From NCBI RefSeq assembly GCF_017745275.1, contig NZ_JAGHZS010000010.1, positions 186,001-250,000 of the forward strand: DNA of 64,000 bases, read 5' to 3'. Made by a program: the position numbers and the translations under genes. Of this stretch, positions 47,237-59,200 are shown piece after piece (position 1 is the first letter of the stretch; every line of letters begins with the position of its first letter). The stretch is from Chitinophaga sp. (lineage in GTDB: Bacteria; Bacteroidota; Bacteroidia; Chitinophagales; Chitinophagaceae). The notes below the pieces were generated by a model. That model saw only the letters and a list, made by a program, of their open reading frames with translations. It searched no databases and was not told where the DNA came from.

Positions 47237-50200
47237 ATGCTCGACACTAACCTCGCCGGTATAATAGATCTGCTAAAGGAAGCCAATGACAGGGGAATCC
47301 GACTATCTTTTGATAATGATAAACTGCTGTTGCAGATGCAGGAGGAAAAAGAGATAGATGAACTTTTGCTGGGCAAACTGAGAGATAATAAAGAATACCT
47401 GATCGCCTATTTCAGAGATCATAAACCCGCTGATGCAGACAGGGCATTGCTCACCGGTATACAACCTTATGACCGGGAGAGTGTGCGGCGTGTTCCGCTT
47501 TCGTATAGCCAGGAACGTTTGTGGTTTATTGATCAGCTGGAAGGCAGTATACAATATCATGTACCGGCTATCATAAAATTAAAAGGCGCGCTCAATATCG
47601 CTGCGTTAACGCATGCATTGCGCTCCATTGTGAGCCGCCACGAGGTGTTGCGTACCGTGCTGGCAGAAGATGAAGGGGTTGCTTATCAGCGGGTACAACC
47701 TGTTGATGACTGGTCGTTGACCATCACAGATGAAATATTGTATAAGGAGAATACAACCGCATTACAGTCTTTTATCCAATCGCTTATTGCCCTGCCATTT
47801 GATTTGCAGCAGGATTATATGCTGCGTGCGCAACTGGTTGTGCAGGGAGAGCAGGAATATACGCTGGTGGTCGTGATCCATCATATTGCATCTGATGGCT
47901 GGTCTACCGGTATCATTGTAAAAGAGCTGATAGCGTTATATACTGCAGCGCTGGAAAATCGCGCTCCGAACTTACCTGCATTGGATATCCAGTATGCCGA
48001 CTATGCCGTGTGGCAACGGAACTATTTATCCGGGGAGGTGCTGGACCGAAAAATAGATTACTGGAAAAAGAAATTGTCGGGCGTGGCTACCCTGCAGTTA
48101 CCTGTAGACTTCACCAGGCCGGTGGTGCAAAGTACCAATGGTGCTGCCCGGCGGTTCCTGTTGAACAGGGAATTATCTGATGAGTTACAGGCATTGTCGC
48201 GTCAGCAGGGGACTACGTTGTTTATGACATTGCTGGCGGCTTTTAAGGTGTTATTGTACCGTTATAGCGGCCAGGAAGATATTTGTGTAGGCACACTGAT
48301 AGCTGGCAGAACACAACAGGAAACAGAAGGGTTGATTGGCTTCTTTCTCAACTCCCTTACCCTGCGCAGCGACGTTAATAGTCATCTGTCTTTTTTGTCG
48401 CTCCTGGAGCAGGTAAAGCAAACCACTTTAAGCGCTTATGAACACCAGGATGTTCCGTTTGAAAAAGTAGTGGAGGCAACAGTAAAGGAGCGGGATTTGA
48501 GTCGCAATCCTTTGTACCAGGTGATGTTTGTGATGCAGAATGTGCCCGATGAACCGGCATTGCAGCTGGGCAATTTACAGTTGACGCTGGAAGAACCGGA
48601 ACAGATCACTTCACCATTTGACCTGACCCTTTCCATGGAAGAAAGTGCAGAAGGAATAAGTGGCCAGGTAGTATACTGCACGGACCTGTTCAGTATAGAA
48701 ACAATTGACCGGATGATGGTGCATTATGAATTGTTGTTACAGGATATTGTAAAATCGCCGGCAGAAAAAATAGGTGCGCTGGGTATGCTTACCTCCAGGG
48801 AAGCTTACCAATTGCTGGTAACTTTTAATGATACTGTCACTGAGTATCCGCATGAAAAAACATTACCGGCATTGTTTACTTCCCGTGCGGGCCAAACGCC
48901 GGAAGCCACCGCCCTCGTGTTTGGCGAGAGGATATTAACTTACAGGGAACTCGAAGAACGTTCTAACCAGCTGGCGCATTATCTCCAGCGTAAAGGCGTT
49001 ACGGCAGATACACTGGTACCTGTTTGTATTGAACGGGGACCGGAAATGATCATTGCAATACTGGGCATCTGGAAGGCGGGAGGCGCTTATGTGCCGGTGG
49101 ATCCGGAATACCCGGCAGCACGGATTGGCTATATGCTGGAAGACAGCAATGCTACTATTGTGGTGACCAGCAACTATGGTAAAGAGAAACTACCAGTAAC
49201 ACACGACGTACATATTATTGCATTGGATGGTGCCAGGCAACTCCTGGATCAACAGCGTATCTCCGTACCGGTGCCGGCGCCATTGCCACATCACCTGGCG
49301 TATGTGATCTATACTTCCGGGTCTACCGGTAAGCCGAAAGGCGTGATGGTAGAGCATCGTGGTATGTTGAACCATTTGTATGCAAAAATAAATGACCTGT
49401 TTGTCAATGATAAAACGAAGCTGGCTTTTAATGCTTCCTATACCTTTGACATTTCAGTATGGCAAATGTTTGCGGCGCTGGTTTGCGGTGGACAAACCAT
49501 TATTTATCCGGAAGAATTGATATTTCAGCCGGCAGCATTTATTCGCCGTGTTGATGCAGACGGAATCACGATACTCGAATTGGTTCCTTCCTACCTGGCG
49601 TCTTTGCTGCAGGAAGATACGGGCGTTCGTTTCGCGAAGTTGGAATACCTGATGGTGACCGGTGAAGCGGTGAGTCAGCCGCTGCTGAAGCAATGGTTTG
49701 AGCATCCGCAATTCGGTACTATCCCGGTGGTAAATGCTTATGGGCCTACAGAAGCTTCCGATGATATTTGCCATCATATTATGCGGAACACGCCGGATGG
49801 TTTGAACGTACCGCTGGGCAAGCCCGTGCAGAATCTTCATCTCTATATACTCAATGATGTATTGCAGCTTTGCCCGGTAGGTATTGCCGGTGAAATTTGT
49901 GTATCCGGTGTGGGCGTATCCCGTGGTTATCTTAACCGGGAGGCATTAACGGCAGAGAAATTTATCAGGGACCCTTTTAGTCCGGATGCAGGAACGCGCA
50001 TGTATCGCACCGGTGATCTGGGCAGGTGGCTGCCGGATGGTACTATTGAGTACCTGGGCCGTATAGATGAGCAGGTGAAGATCCGGGGCTTCCGGATCGA
50101 GCTGGGAGAAGTAGAAAGCGTACTGCAGCAATGTCCGTTGGTAAACCAGGCCGTAGTACAGGCTAAAGCAGACAACGACGGTATCAAAAAGCTGATTGGT

Positions 50201-53200
50201 TATATTGTACCCAATGGACCATTTTACAGGGATGATATCTTACACTACCTGGAAGATAAGTTACCCGAATTTATGATTCCATCGTTGCTGATGGAAATGG
50301 AAAAGTTACCATTGACAGCCAATGGGAAAATCAACCGGCAGGCATTACCTGATCCGGATGCGTCTCTGTTAATGACGGCTACTTATGTAGCACCACGTAA
50401 TGAAACAGAGGAGCTGATCACCCGTATCTGGCAGCAGTTGCTGGGTATTGAACGGGTAGGCATATACGATAATTTCTTTAATATAGGTGGTCACTCACTG
50501 CTCGCTATGCGGCTGGTAGCTGCCATTCGCCGGGAGCTGGATACGGAATTGACTATTAAATCATTGTTCCTGTATCCAACAGTAGCTGGTTTGGCTGCAC
50601 ATGTGCTGTCATCCGGTAAAGGCGTGCAGCTGCCGCCGGTAGAAGCAGTGGAAAGGCCGGCACATATCCCGCTATCCTATAGCCAGGAACGTTTGTGGTT
50701 TATAGATCAGCTGGAAGAAGGCAGTGTACAATATCATTTACCTGCCATATTGCGGCTGGAAGGAAAGCTTAACAGAACAGCGCTGGCATATGCTTTACAA
50801 TCGATCGTGAGCCGTCACGAGGTATTACGGACAGTCATTGCTACCACCGAAGGTATTCCGTATCAGCTGATCCGGGAGGTGACCGACTGGGAAATGATAA
50901 TAACAGATGACCCTGTATACCGGGAAGATGCTGATATGCTGGAGTCACATATCATTGATCTGATAAATGCGCCTTTTGATTTATCTGCCGGTTATATGTT
51001 GCGGGCAAACCTGGTGGTGCTGGAAGAAGAAACACATCTGCTGGTGGTCGTTATTCACCATATCGCCTCTGATTTATGGTCTGCCGGTATCATCATAAAA
51101 GAGCTGGCAGAGCGTTATGCAGCCTATGTGGAAGATCGTGTGCCACCGTTGGTGGCATTGCCGTTGCAATATGCCGACTATGCCATTTGGGAGCGTACCT
51201 GGTTAGCAGGAGAGGTATTGGAGAAAAAATTACAGTACTGGAAAGATAAGCTATCAGGTGTGGCTACTTTAAATCTGCCTACAGATTATGTACGCCCGGC
51301 TATTCAACGTATTGATGGAGCCGGCAGGAAGTTCCTGCTGGGAAAGGAATTGTCGGAGCAGTTAAAAGCATTTTCGTATGAGCAGGGAACCACGCTCTTT
51401 ATGACTTTGCTGGCTGCTTTCAAAGTATTATTATATCGCTACAGCGGGCAGGGAGATATCTGCGTAGGCACGCCTGTAGCCGGTAGAACGCAGCGGGAAA
51501 CGGAAGGACTGATTGGATTTTTTGTGAATACACTCGCCTTGCGTAGCGATCTCCACGGAGATCCCGTTTTTTTATCACTGCTTCAGCAGGTGAAGCAAAC
51601 TACTTTAGGCGCTTATGATCACCAGGAAGTGCCTTTTGAAAAAGTAGTAGAGGTGGTAGTAGCGGAAAGATCACTGAGCAGAACGCCATTGTTCCAGGTA
51701 ATGTTTGACTTGCAAAGTACCCCTGAAGAACAGCACCTGCACTTGCATGATTTGCAGGTATCGCTGCAGGAAGCGGAGCGTACCACTGCACAGTTTGATC
51801 TGAATTTTTCTATCAGCGACAGTAAAGAAGGGATAGGCGGATATGTCACCTGGTCGGTTGATTTGTTCAGGGAGGATACGATAGCCCGGATGATAACCCA
51901 TTTCGAATCATTGCTGGCTGCTATTGTAACGTTACCGGCGTCGCGCATCAGTGCGTTGAATATGCTTACCCCGGAAGAAACCAGGCAGTTACTTTATACG
52001 TTCAACGATACCGCGGTACCTTATCCAACAGATAAAACATTTGTGGATCTGTTTACGCAGCAGGTGGCAGACACCCCGGAAGCAATTGCCCTGGTATTTG
52101 AAGATACACAGTTGACCTACAGGGAACTGGATGTGTTGTCCAACAAACTGGCGCATCACCTGATCCATAAGGGGGTAAAGGCAGATACGCTGGTACCCAT
52201 TTGCATAGAGCGTTCTTTGAACATGATCATTGGCGTGCTGGGTATTATGAAAGCCGGCGGTGCTTATGTGCCGGTTGACCCGGAGTCTCCTGCCAGCCGT
52301 ATCAGTTATATGCTCACGGATAGTAATGCACAACTGATCGTCACCAGTAGTTATGCGAAAGAAAAAATACCTGTTGGCACCACTGCTGATTTCATTTTGC
52401 TGGATGCAGAAGCAGCCACTATTGAACAGCAGCCAGGTACGCCGCCGGCTGTGTGGGTGTTGCCACATCACCTGGCTTACATGATTTATACTTCCGGATC
52501 AACCGGCCGGCCCAAAGGCGTGCTGGTGGAACATCTGGGAATGCTCAATCACCTGCTGGCCATGGTAGATGAATTTGGTATGGATAACAATGCTGTAGTA
52601 GCGTTCACTGCGTCTTATACCTTTGATATTTCGGTATGGCAAATGCTGAATGCGTTCATTTGCGGTGGCCGTACCATCATTTATCCGCAACAGCTGATCC
52701 TGCATCCTGCCGCGCTGATAGCTGATGCAGATAAACAGCAGGTGACCTTGCTGCAACTGGTGCCTTCTTATCTTACGGCGGTATTGCATGATCATACAGA
52801 CGTAACGTTAAGCGCATTACAGTACTTACTGGTTACCGGGGAAGCGGTCACCCGGCAGTTATTACAGGAATGGTTCAGCCATCCCCGCTTTGGTAAGATC
52901 CCGGTGGTAAATGCTTATGGCCCCGCAGAAGCGTCGGATGATGTGAGCTTTTATTACATGTATGAAGCACCTGCTGCGGCTAATATCCCGGTGGGCTCAC
53001 CTATTCAGAACTTACAGATTTATATACTTGATAAAGAAGAACAATTATGCCCGCTGGGAATACCCGGTGAAATTTGCGTAGCGGGTATCGGTGTAGCGCG
53101 TGGCTATCTCAACCTGAAAGAATTAACTGCGCAAAAATTTGTGGCCGATCCGTTCCGGCCCGGACAAAGAATGTACAAAACGGGAGATCTGGGCAAATGG

Positions 53201-56200
53201 CTGCCAGATGGGAATATAGAGTTCCTGGGACGCATGGACGACCAGGTGAAAATACGTGGTCACCGGATTGAGCTGGGAGAAGTAGAAAGCGTGATAGCAG
53301 AATCCGGATGGGTACAACAGGTGGTGGTAGTAGCCAAACCTGACCATAAAGGACATCAACGCCTGGTAGGATACGTGGTGCCTGGTGAGTTATACGATAA
53401 AGCTGCCATGCTGGATTTTGTGAAAGAAAGACTACCGGAATATATGGTGCCGGTGCTGATGGAATTGGAAAAGCTGCCATTAACCCCCAATGGTAAAATT
53501 GATAAACACGCGTTGCCGGAACCTGCTGCCGACGGACAGCTACAACGTAGCTATACAGCACCCCGCAACAGGCTGGAACAGGTACTGGCCGGCAACTGGC
53601 AGGAATTGCTGGGTATACAACAGGTAGGGATATACGATAATTTCTTTGAGTTGGGAGGACATTCACTGATGGCCATGCGGCTGATGTCTGTGCTTCGCCG
53701 GGAAGTAGGGGTAGAGCTGCCGGTTAAATGTTTATTCCTTTATCCTACGGTAGCAGAGCTGGCGGACTGGCTGCAGGAACAGGTACCTGATAAGAGCACG
53801 CAGTTGCCAGTGGTGAAAGCCTACAGCAGGCCACCACACATTCCGTTGTCGTATAGCCAGGAACGTTTGTGGTTTATTGACCGGCTGGAGGGAAGTATCC
53901 ATTACCACATTACAGAAGCATTAAGATTAAAGGGCAACCTCAACATAGCAGCACTGGCTTATGCGCTGCAAATGATTGTGCAGCGTCATGAAGTGCTACG
54001 TACGGTGATCCGGGAAGAAGGAGGTGTACCGTACCAGCGTATCATGGAGCGGGAGTGGCAGTTGGCCGTTGTGGATGAACCGGTGTATAAAAAGGATCCG
54101 GCTGTTTTACAGGCTTATGTAAAATCACTGATGGAAACGCCTTTTGATTTGTCGGAGGATCATATGATGCGGGCACATTTGATTGTGCAGGCAGAAAATG
54201 AATACCTGCTGGTATTAGTGATACACCATATTGCGGCGGATGCCTGGTCGGCTGCCATCATTGTAAACGAAGTAATGGAATGGTATGCGGCTTATACGGA
54301 AGGCCGTACCGCGCAACTGGCGCCTATGGAGATACAATTTGCCGATTACGCTATCTGGCAGCGAAATTATTTGTCGGGCGCCGTGCTGGATAAAAAGCTG
54401 GACTACTGGAAAAACAAACTGGCGGGTATTACACCGCTGGCATTGCCAACAGATTATGTCCGTCCGGCTACACAAACTACTCACGGGGGTAGTATTTTAT
54501 TCCATATAGACCCGGTGTTACAAACGCAGTTATTGTCATTGGCACAGCAGGAGGGTGTAACGATTTATATGTTGCTGCTGGCGGCGTTCAAGGTATTATT
54601 GTATCGCTACAGCAACCAGACCGATATCAGTGTGGGTTGTTCTACGGCTGCACGTCCACAGGAAGAAATAGAAAACCTGATTGGATTTTTTATTAATACG
54701 CTGACCTTACGCAGCGACCTGGATAACCGTCCTGCTTTCACCACGTTGCTGCAGCAGGTAAAAGCTACCACATTGGATGCATATGAGTACCAGGACGTAC
54801 CTTTTGAAAAGGTGGTGGAAGCGGTGGCAAAAGACCGGGATCCCAGCAGGAGCCCACTATTCCAGGCGATGTTTGTGATGCAAAATGTGCCGGGAGATGA
54901 TAATTTGCGTTTGGGAGATGTAGTATGGTCGGGGGAAAAGGTAGAGATCACCACCGCCAAGTTTGATCTTACATTTTTTGTTGCCGATGAGGCCACCGGT
55001 TTACATGTCAATGCGGTATACAGGAGTGACCTGTTTACAGAAGATACCATTGTACGGATGGGAGCACATTATGTACAGTTATTGGAGGCGATTGCAGCCA
55101 ATCCTGCACAGGAAATAGATGCCCTGCCAATGTTGTCTTCTTCCGAAGAAGGGCAATTGCAAAAGACGCTAACGCATCCGGCTGTCAGCTATCCCCAGGA
55201 TAAAACATTTATAGACCTGTTTGCCGAACAGGCAGCCTTAACGCCACAGGCAACAGCCGTGGCATTTGAAAATACACAACTGACTTACCAGGAGCTGGAC
55301 GAACGTGCCACGCAGCTGGCGCATTACCTGCATGCGAAGGGCATCCGGAAAGGTTCGCTGGTACCGTTGTATATAGAAAGATCTGCCGCGATGATAGTGG
55401 GCATAATAGGTATTGGAAAGGCGGGTGCCGCATATGTACCTATTGATCCTGATTTTCCATTGGATAGGGTATCCTTTATTTTGGAAGATACTGCCGCGAA
55501 AGTGGTAGTAAGTAACGGTGCCGGCAAGGTGCAACTGGGAAAGGGTATCGCTGCGGAAGTGATAGCACTGGATGAAGATCAGCATCTCATCAGTGAGGTA
55601 AATACCCAAAATACACTGACTTTACCTGCTCCGAAGGACCTGCTATATGTGATCTATACTTCCGGCAGTACCGGTAATCCCAAAGGGGTAATGGTTACTC
55701 ATCGCAACCTGGTAGATTACCTGTATGGCTTGAAAGCCGCATTGCCGGTAGCCGAATGCCGTTCTTTCGGGTTGCTGTCCAGCATCGCTACAGATCTGGG
55801 TAATACGGTATTGTTTACACCACTGATACAGGGTGGTACCTTACATGTATTTTCTAAAGAGCGGATCAGCGATGGAGAATTGTTGTATGATTATTTTTCT
55901 GTCAACCCAATAGATTGTATCAAGATAGTTGCTTCGCACTGGAAAGCCCTGTCGGCTTCCGGCAGGCTGCTGTTACCGGAGAAACTGCTGATTTTCGGTG
56001 GCGAAGCATTGGAAACCGCCGTCGTAAAAAGTATCCGTGCATATGGTTCCCGTTGTACTATTGTGAACCACTATGGCCCTACGGAAACGACTATAGGAAA
56101 ACTGCTCCATGTGGTGAATGATAACACGGAGTATGGTCATCATATTCCCATTGGTAAACCATTTTCCAACACCGGGGTATATGTATTGAATCCTGCCGGG

Positions 56201-59200
56201 AAGTTATGCCCGGTGGGTGTTCCCGGGGAATTATATATTGGTGGAGATGGGGTGGCAGCCGGTTATTTGAACAATAAGGACTTAACGGAGAGCCGCTTTG
56301 TAACGGCGCCATTTGCCGGAGCCGTTGCTTCAAAATTATATCGTACCGGCGACCTGGTAAAGCTGCTGCCGGATGGCAACATCCTGTTCGCCGGCCGTAT
56401 AGACGACCAGGTGAAGATCCGCGGTTACCGGGTGGAGCTGGGCGAAATAGAAAAGGTGTTACTGCGTAGTGAGCTGGTAGACCAGGCGGTGGTGGTAGCA
56501 CGGGGAGATGATGGTGGCAGCAAAAGGCTGATCGGTTATGTGATCGCCGATGAAACATTAGACAGGCATGCGATTGCTGCCTGGCTGACGGAGCATTTGC
56601 CGGATTATATGATCCCTTCGGCTTTAGTGGTATTGGATAGTTTTCCTTTATTGGCCAACGGTAAAGTAGATAAGAAGTCTTTGCCGGATCCTGATTTTTC
56701 TGCAGCCGCAGATGGGTATGTAGCACCTGAAACCCCCTTGCAGCAGGTGTTGGCAAATACCTGGTCTGCTTTGCTGGAGGTAGAGAAAGTAGGGCTTCAT
56801 GACGACTTCTTTGCGCTGGGAGGTCACTCCCTGCTGGCAATACGTTTGGTATCTGCCATCAGGAAGGCGTTAGGAGTAGAAGTGGCCATTGGCGATATAT
56901 TTGACTATCCCACTATTGCCCTGTTATCTGACAGGTTATCGGGGAATACGGATGTTTTGCTTACGCCGCCACTGGCGCCGGAAGCAAGACCCGAACACAT
57001 TCCACTTTCGTATAGCCAGGAGCGTTTGTGGTTTATACATCAGCTGGAAGGCAGTGTACAATACCATGTTCCTATTGTGCTTAGAATGAAGGGTGCTTTG
57101 CAGCCGGATGCGCTCGAATATGCCCTGCGTAGTACAGTAAACAGGCATGAAGTGTTGCGCACTGTGATCGCACAGGAAGGCGGAACAGCCTACCAGCGGA
57201 TCCTGGATCGGGACCAGTGGGAACTGACGATAGTAGATGGAAGACAGTACGCAGATGATCCGCAGGAACTGAAAGCATTTATTACCACGCTGACGGATCA
57301 GCCTTTTGACCTGGCTGCCGATCATCTGCTGCGCGCGCACCTGGTAACACTTCCGGAAGATGAATATATCCTGGTATTAACGCTGCATCACCTGGTGTCG
57401 GACGAGTGGTCGCATGGTCTCCTGGTGCAGGAGTTTGCAGAACAGTATGGCGCCTTTGTGCATGGCTTTGTTCCGCAGTTGCCTGCACTGCCGGTACAAT
57501 ATGCTGATTATGCCATCTGGCAGCGGAAATATTTATCTGGTGAGGTGCTGGAAAAGAAGCTGGATTATTGGAAAGATAAATTAGCCGGCGTAACCGCGCT
57601 GCATTTTTCTGCTGATTTTACCAGGCCCGCTGTTCAGAGTACCCGTGGCGCTTTCCGGTCTTTCCACATTAATAAAGAAATAGCAGATCATCTCCTGCAG
57701 CTAAGCCAGGAACAGGGAAGTACTTTGTTTATGACTTTGCTGACTGCCTTCAAAGTGTTGTTGTACCGCTATACCGGGCAAACGGATATTTGCGTGGGCA
57801 CACCGGTATCCGGCAGAACGCAGCAGGAAGTAGAAAGCCTGATAGGATTTTTTGTAAATACCCTGGCGCTACGGAGTGATCTGAGCGATAATCCCTCCTT
57901 TACCACGCTGTTACAGGAGGTGAGGACTACGATCCTGCGTGCTTACGATCACCAGGACGTACCGTTTGAAAAAATAGTGGAAGCCGTGGTGAGGCACCGG
58001 GATCTCAGCAGCAATCCCATCTTCCAGGTAATGTTTGTATGGGAAACCAAAGAAACTGCCAGCCCTTATCTTTCAAAAGTGCAGTTGCTGCCGGAAGCCA
58101 TAACGCATACCTCTTCTAAGTTTGACCTCACTTTTTTTGCATCGGAAAATCACGATGGACTACAGGTAAATATTGAATACTGCACAGACCTGTTTAAAGA
58201 AGAAACCATCCGTCAGTTATTTGCGCACTTTGAAGAATTGTTGCGCAGCATTACGATATCGCCGGCGGCGCGTATCGATACCCTGTCTTTGATGGGCGAA
58301 CAGGAACGCGATCACCTGTTGTCATCTCTTAATGCTACTGATGTAAAATATCCTGCTGTAAAATCGCTGATGGAACTGTTTGCCGCACAGGTAACAAAGC
58401 ACCCGGATGCAATAGCGGTGGTATTGGGTGGTGAGCAGCTGACTTACCGGGAACTGGATGAACATTCCGGCCGGTTAGCTACTTATCTGCGTAGCCAGGG
58501 AGTAGTGACAGGATCGCTGGTGCCGGTATGCATAGAGCGGTCGTTAAATATGATTGTTGGGATCTGGGGGATACTGAAGGCAGGAGGTACTTATGTTCCT
58601 ATAGATCCTGAATATCCGCCTGCCCGTATTCAATACATGATAGCAGATACCTGTGGCAGGGTGATCCTGACCAGCAGCTATTGTGTAGAAAAAGTAAACG
58701 GACAGCAGGGAGTAACTATTATAGAGATAGATACACAATGGGAACAGATTGTTGCGCAGCCAGTGCGCGAAACCAACAATATTACACCTGCGTTTCTCGC
58801 TTACGTGATTTATACCTCTGGTACTACCGGGAACCCGAAAGGAGTGGAAATGCCTGCCAGCGCTATGGTGAATCTGCTGCTCTGGCAGCAGGGGCAAATG
58901 GATACCACGGTCAGCAAACGGGTGTTGCAATTTGCCAGCCTGAATTTTGATGTTAGTTTCCAGGAAATATTTTCTTCTTTGTGTTTGGGACATACCCTTT
59001 TCCTGATAGAAGAAGAAACCCGCAGGGATACTGGTGAGCTGCTGCGGCAAATCAGGAACCACCGCATCAACTACCTGTTCCTCCCTTATGTGGTATTGAA
59101 AAGTATAGCAGACTATGCAAAGGCCATGTCGCTTTATCCTGCTTCACTGGATATTATATTCACTGCAGGTGAGCAATTGCGGTTGAGTGCTGATATCAAA

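Noticed and set aside
53109..53666. 185-codon minus-strand frame inside synthetase 2
   Set aside because: Antisense shadow of the A5 C-terminal region; no domain visible.
56091..56840. 249-codon minus-strand frame inside synthetase 2
   Set aside because: It is a shadow of the A6/PCP6 coding sequence; Pro/His/Arg-rich composition is typical of antisense frames.
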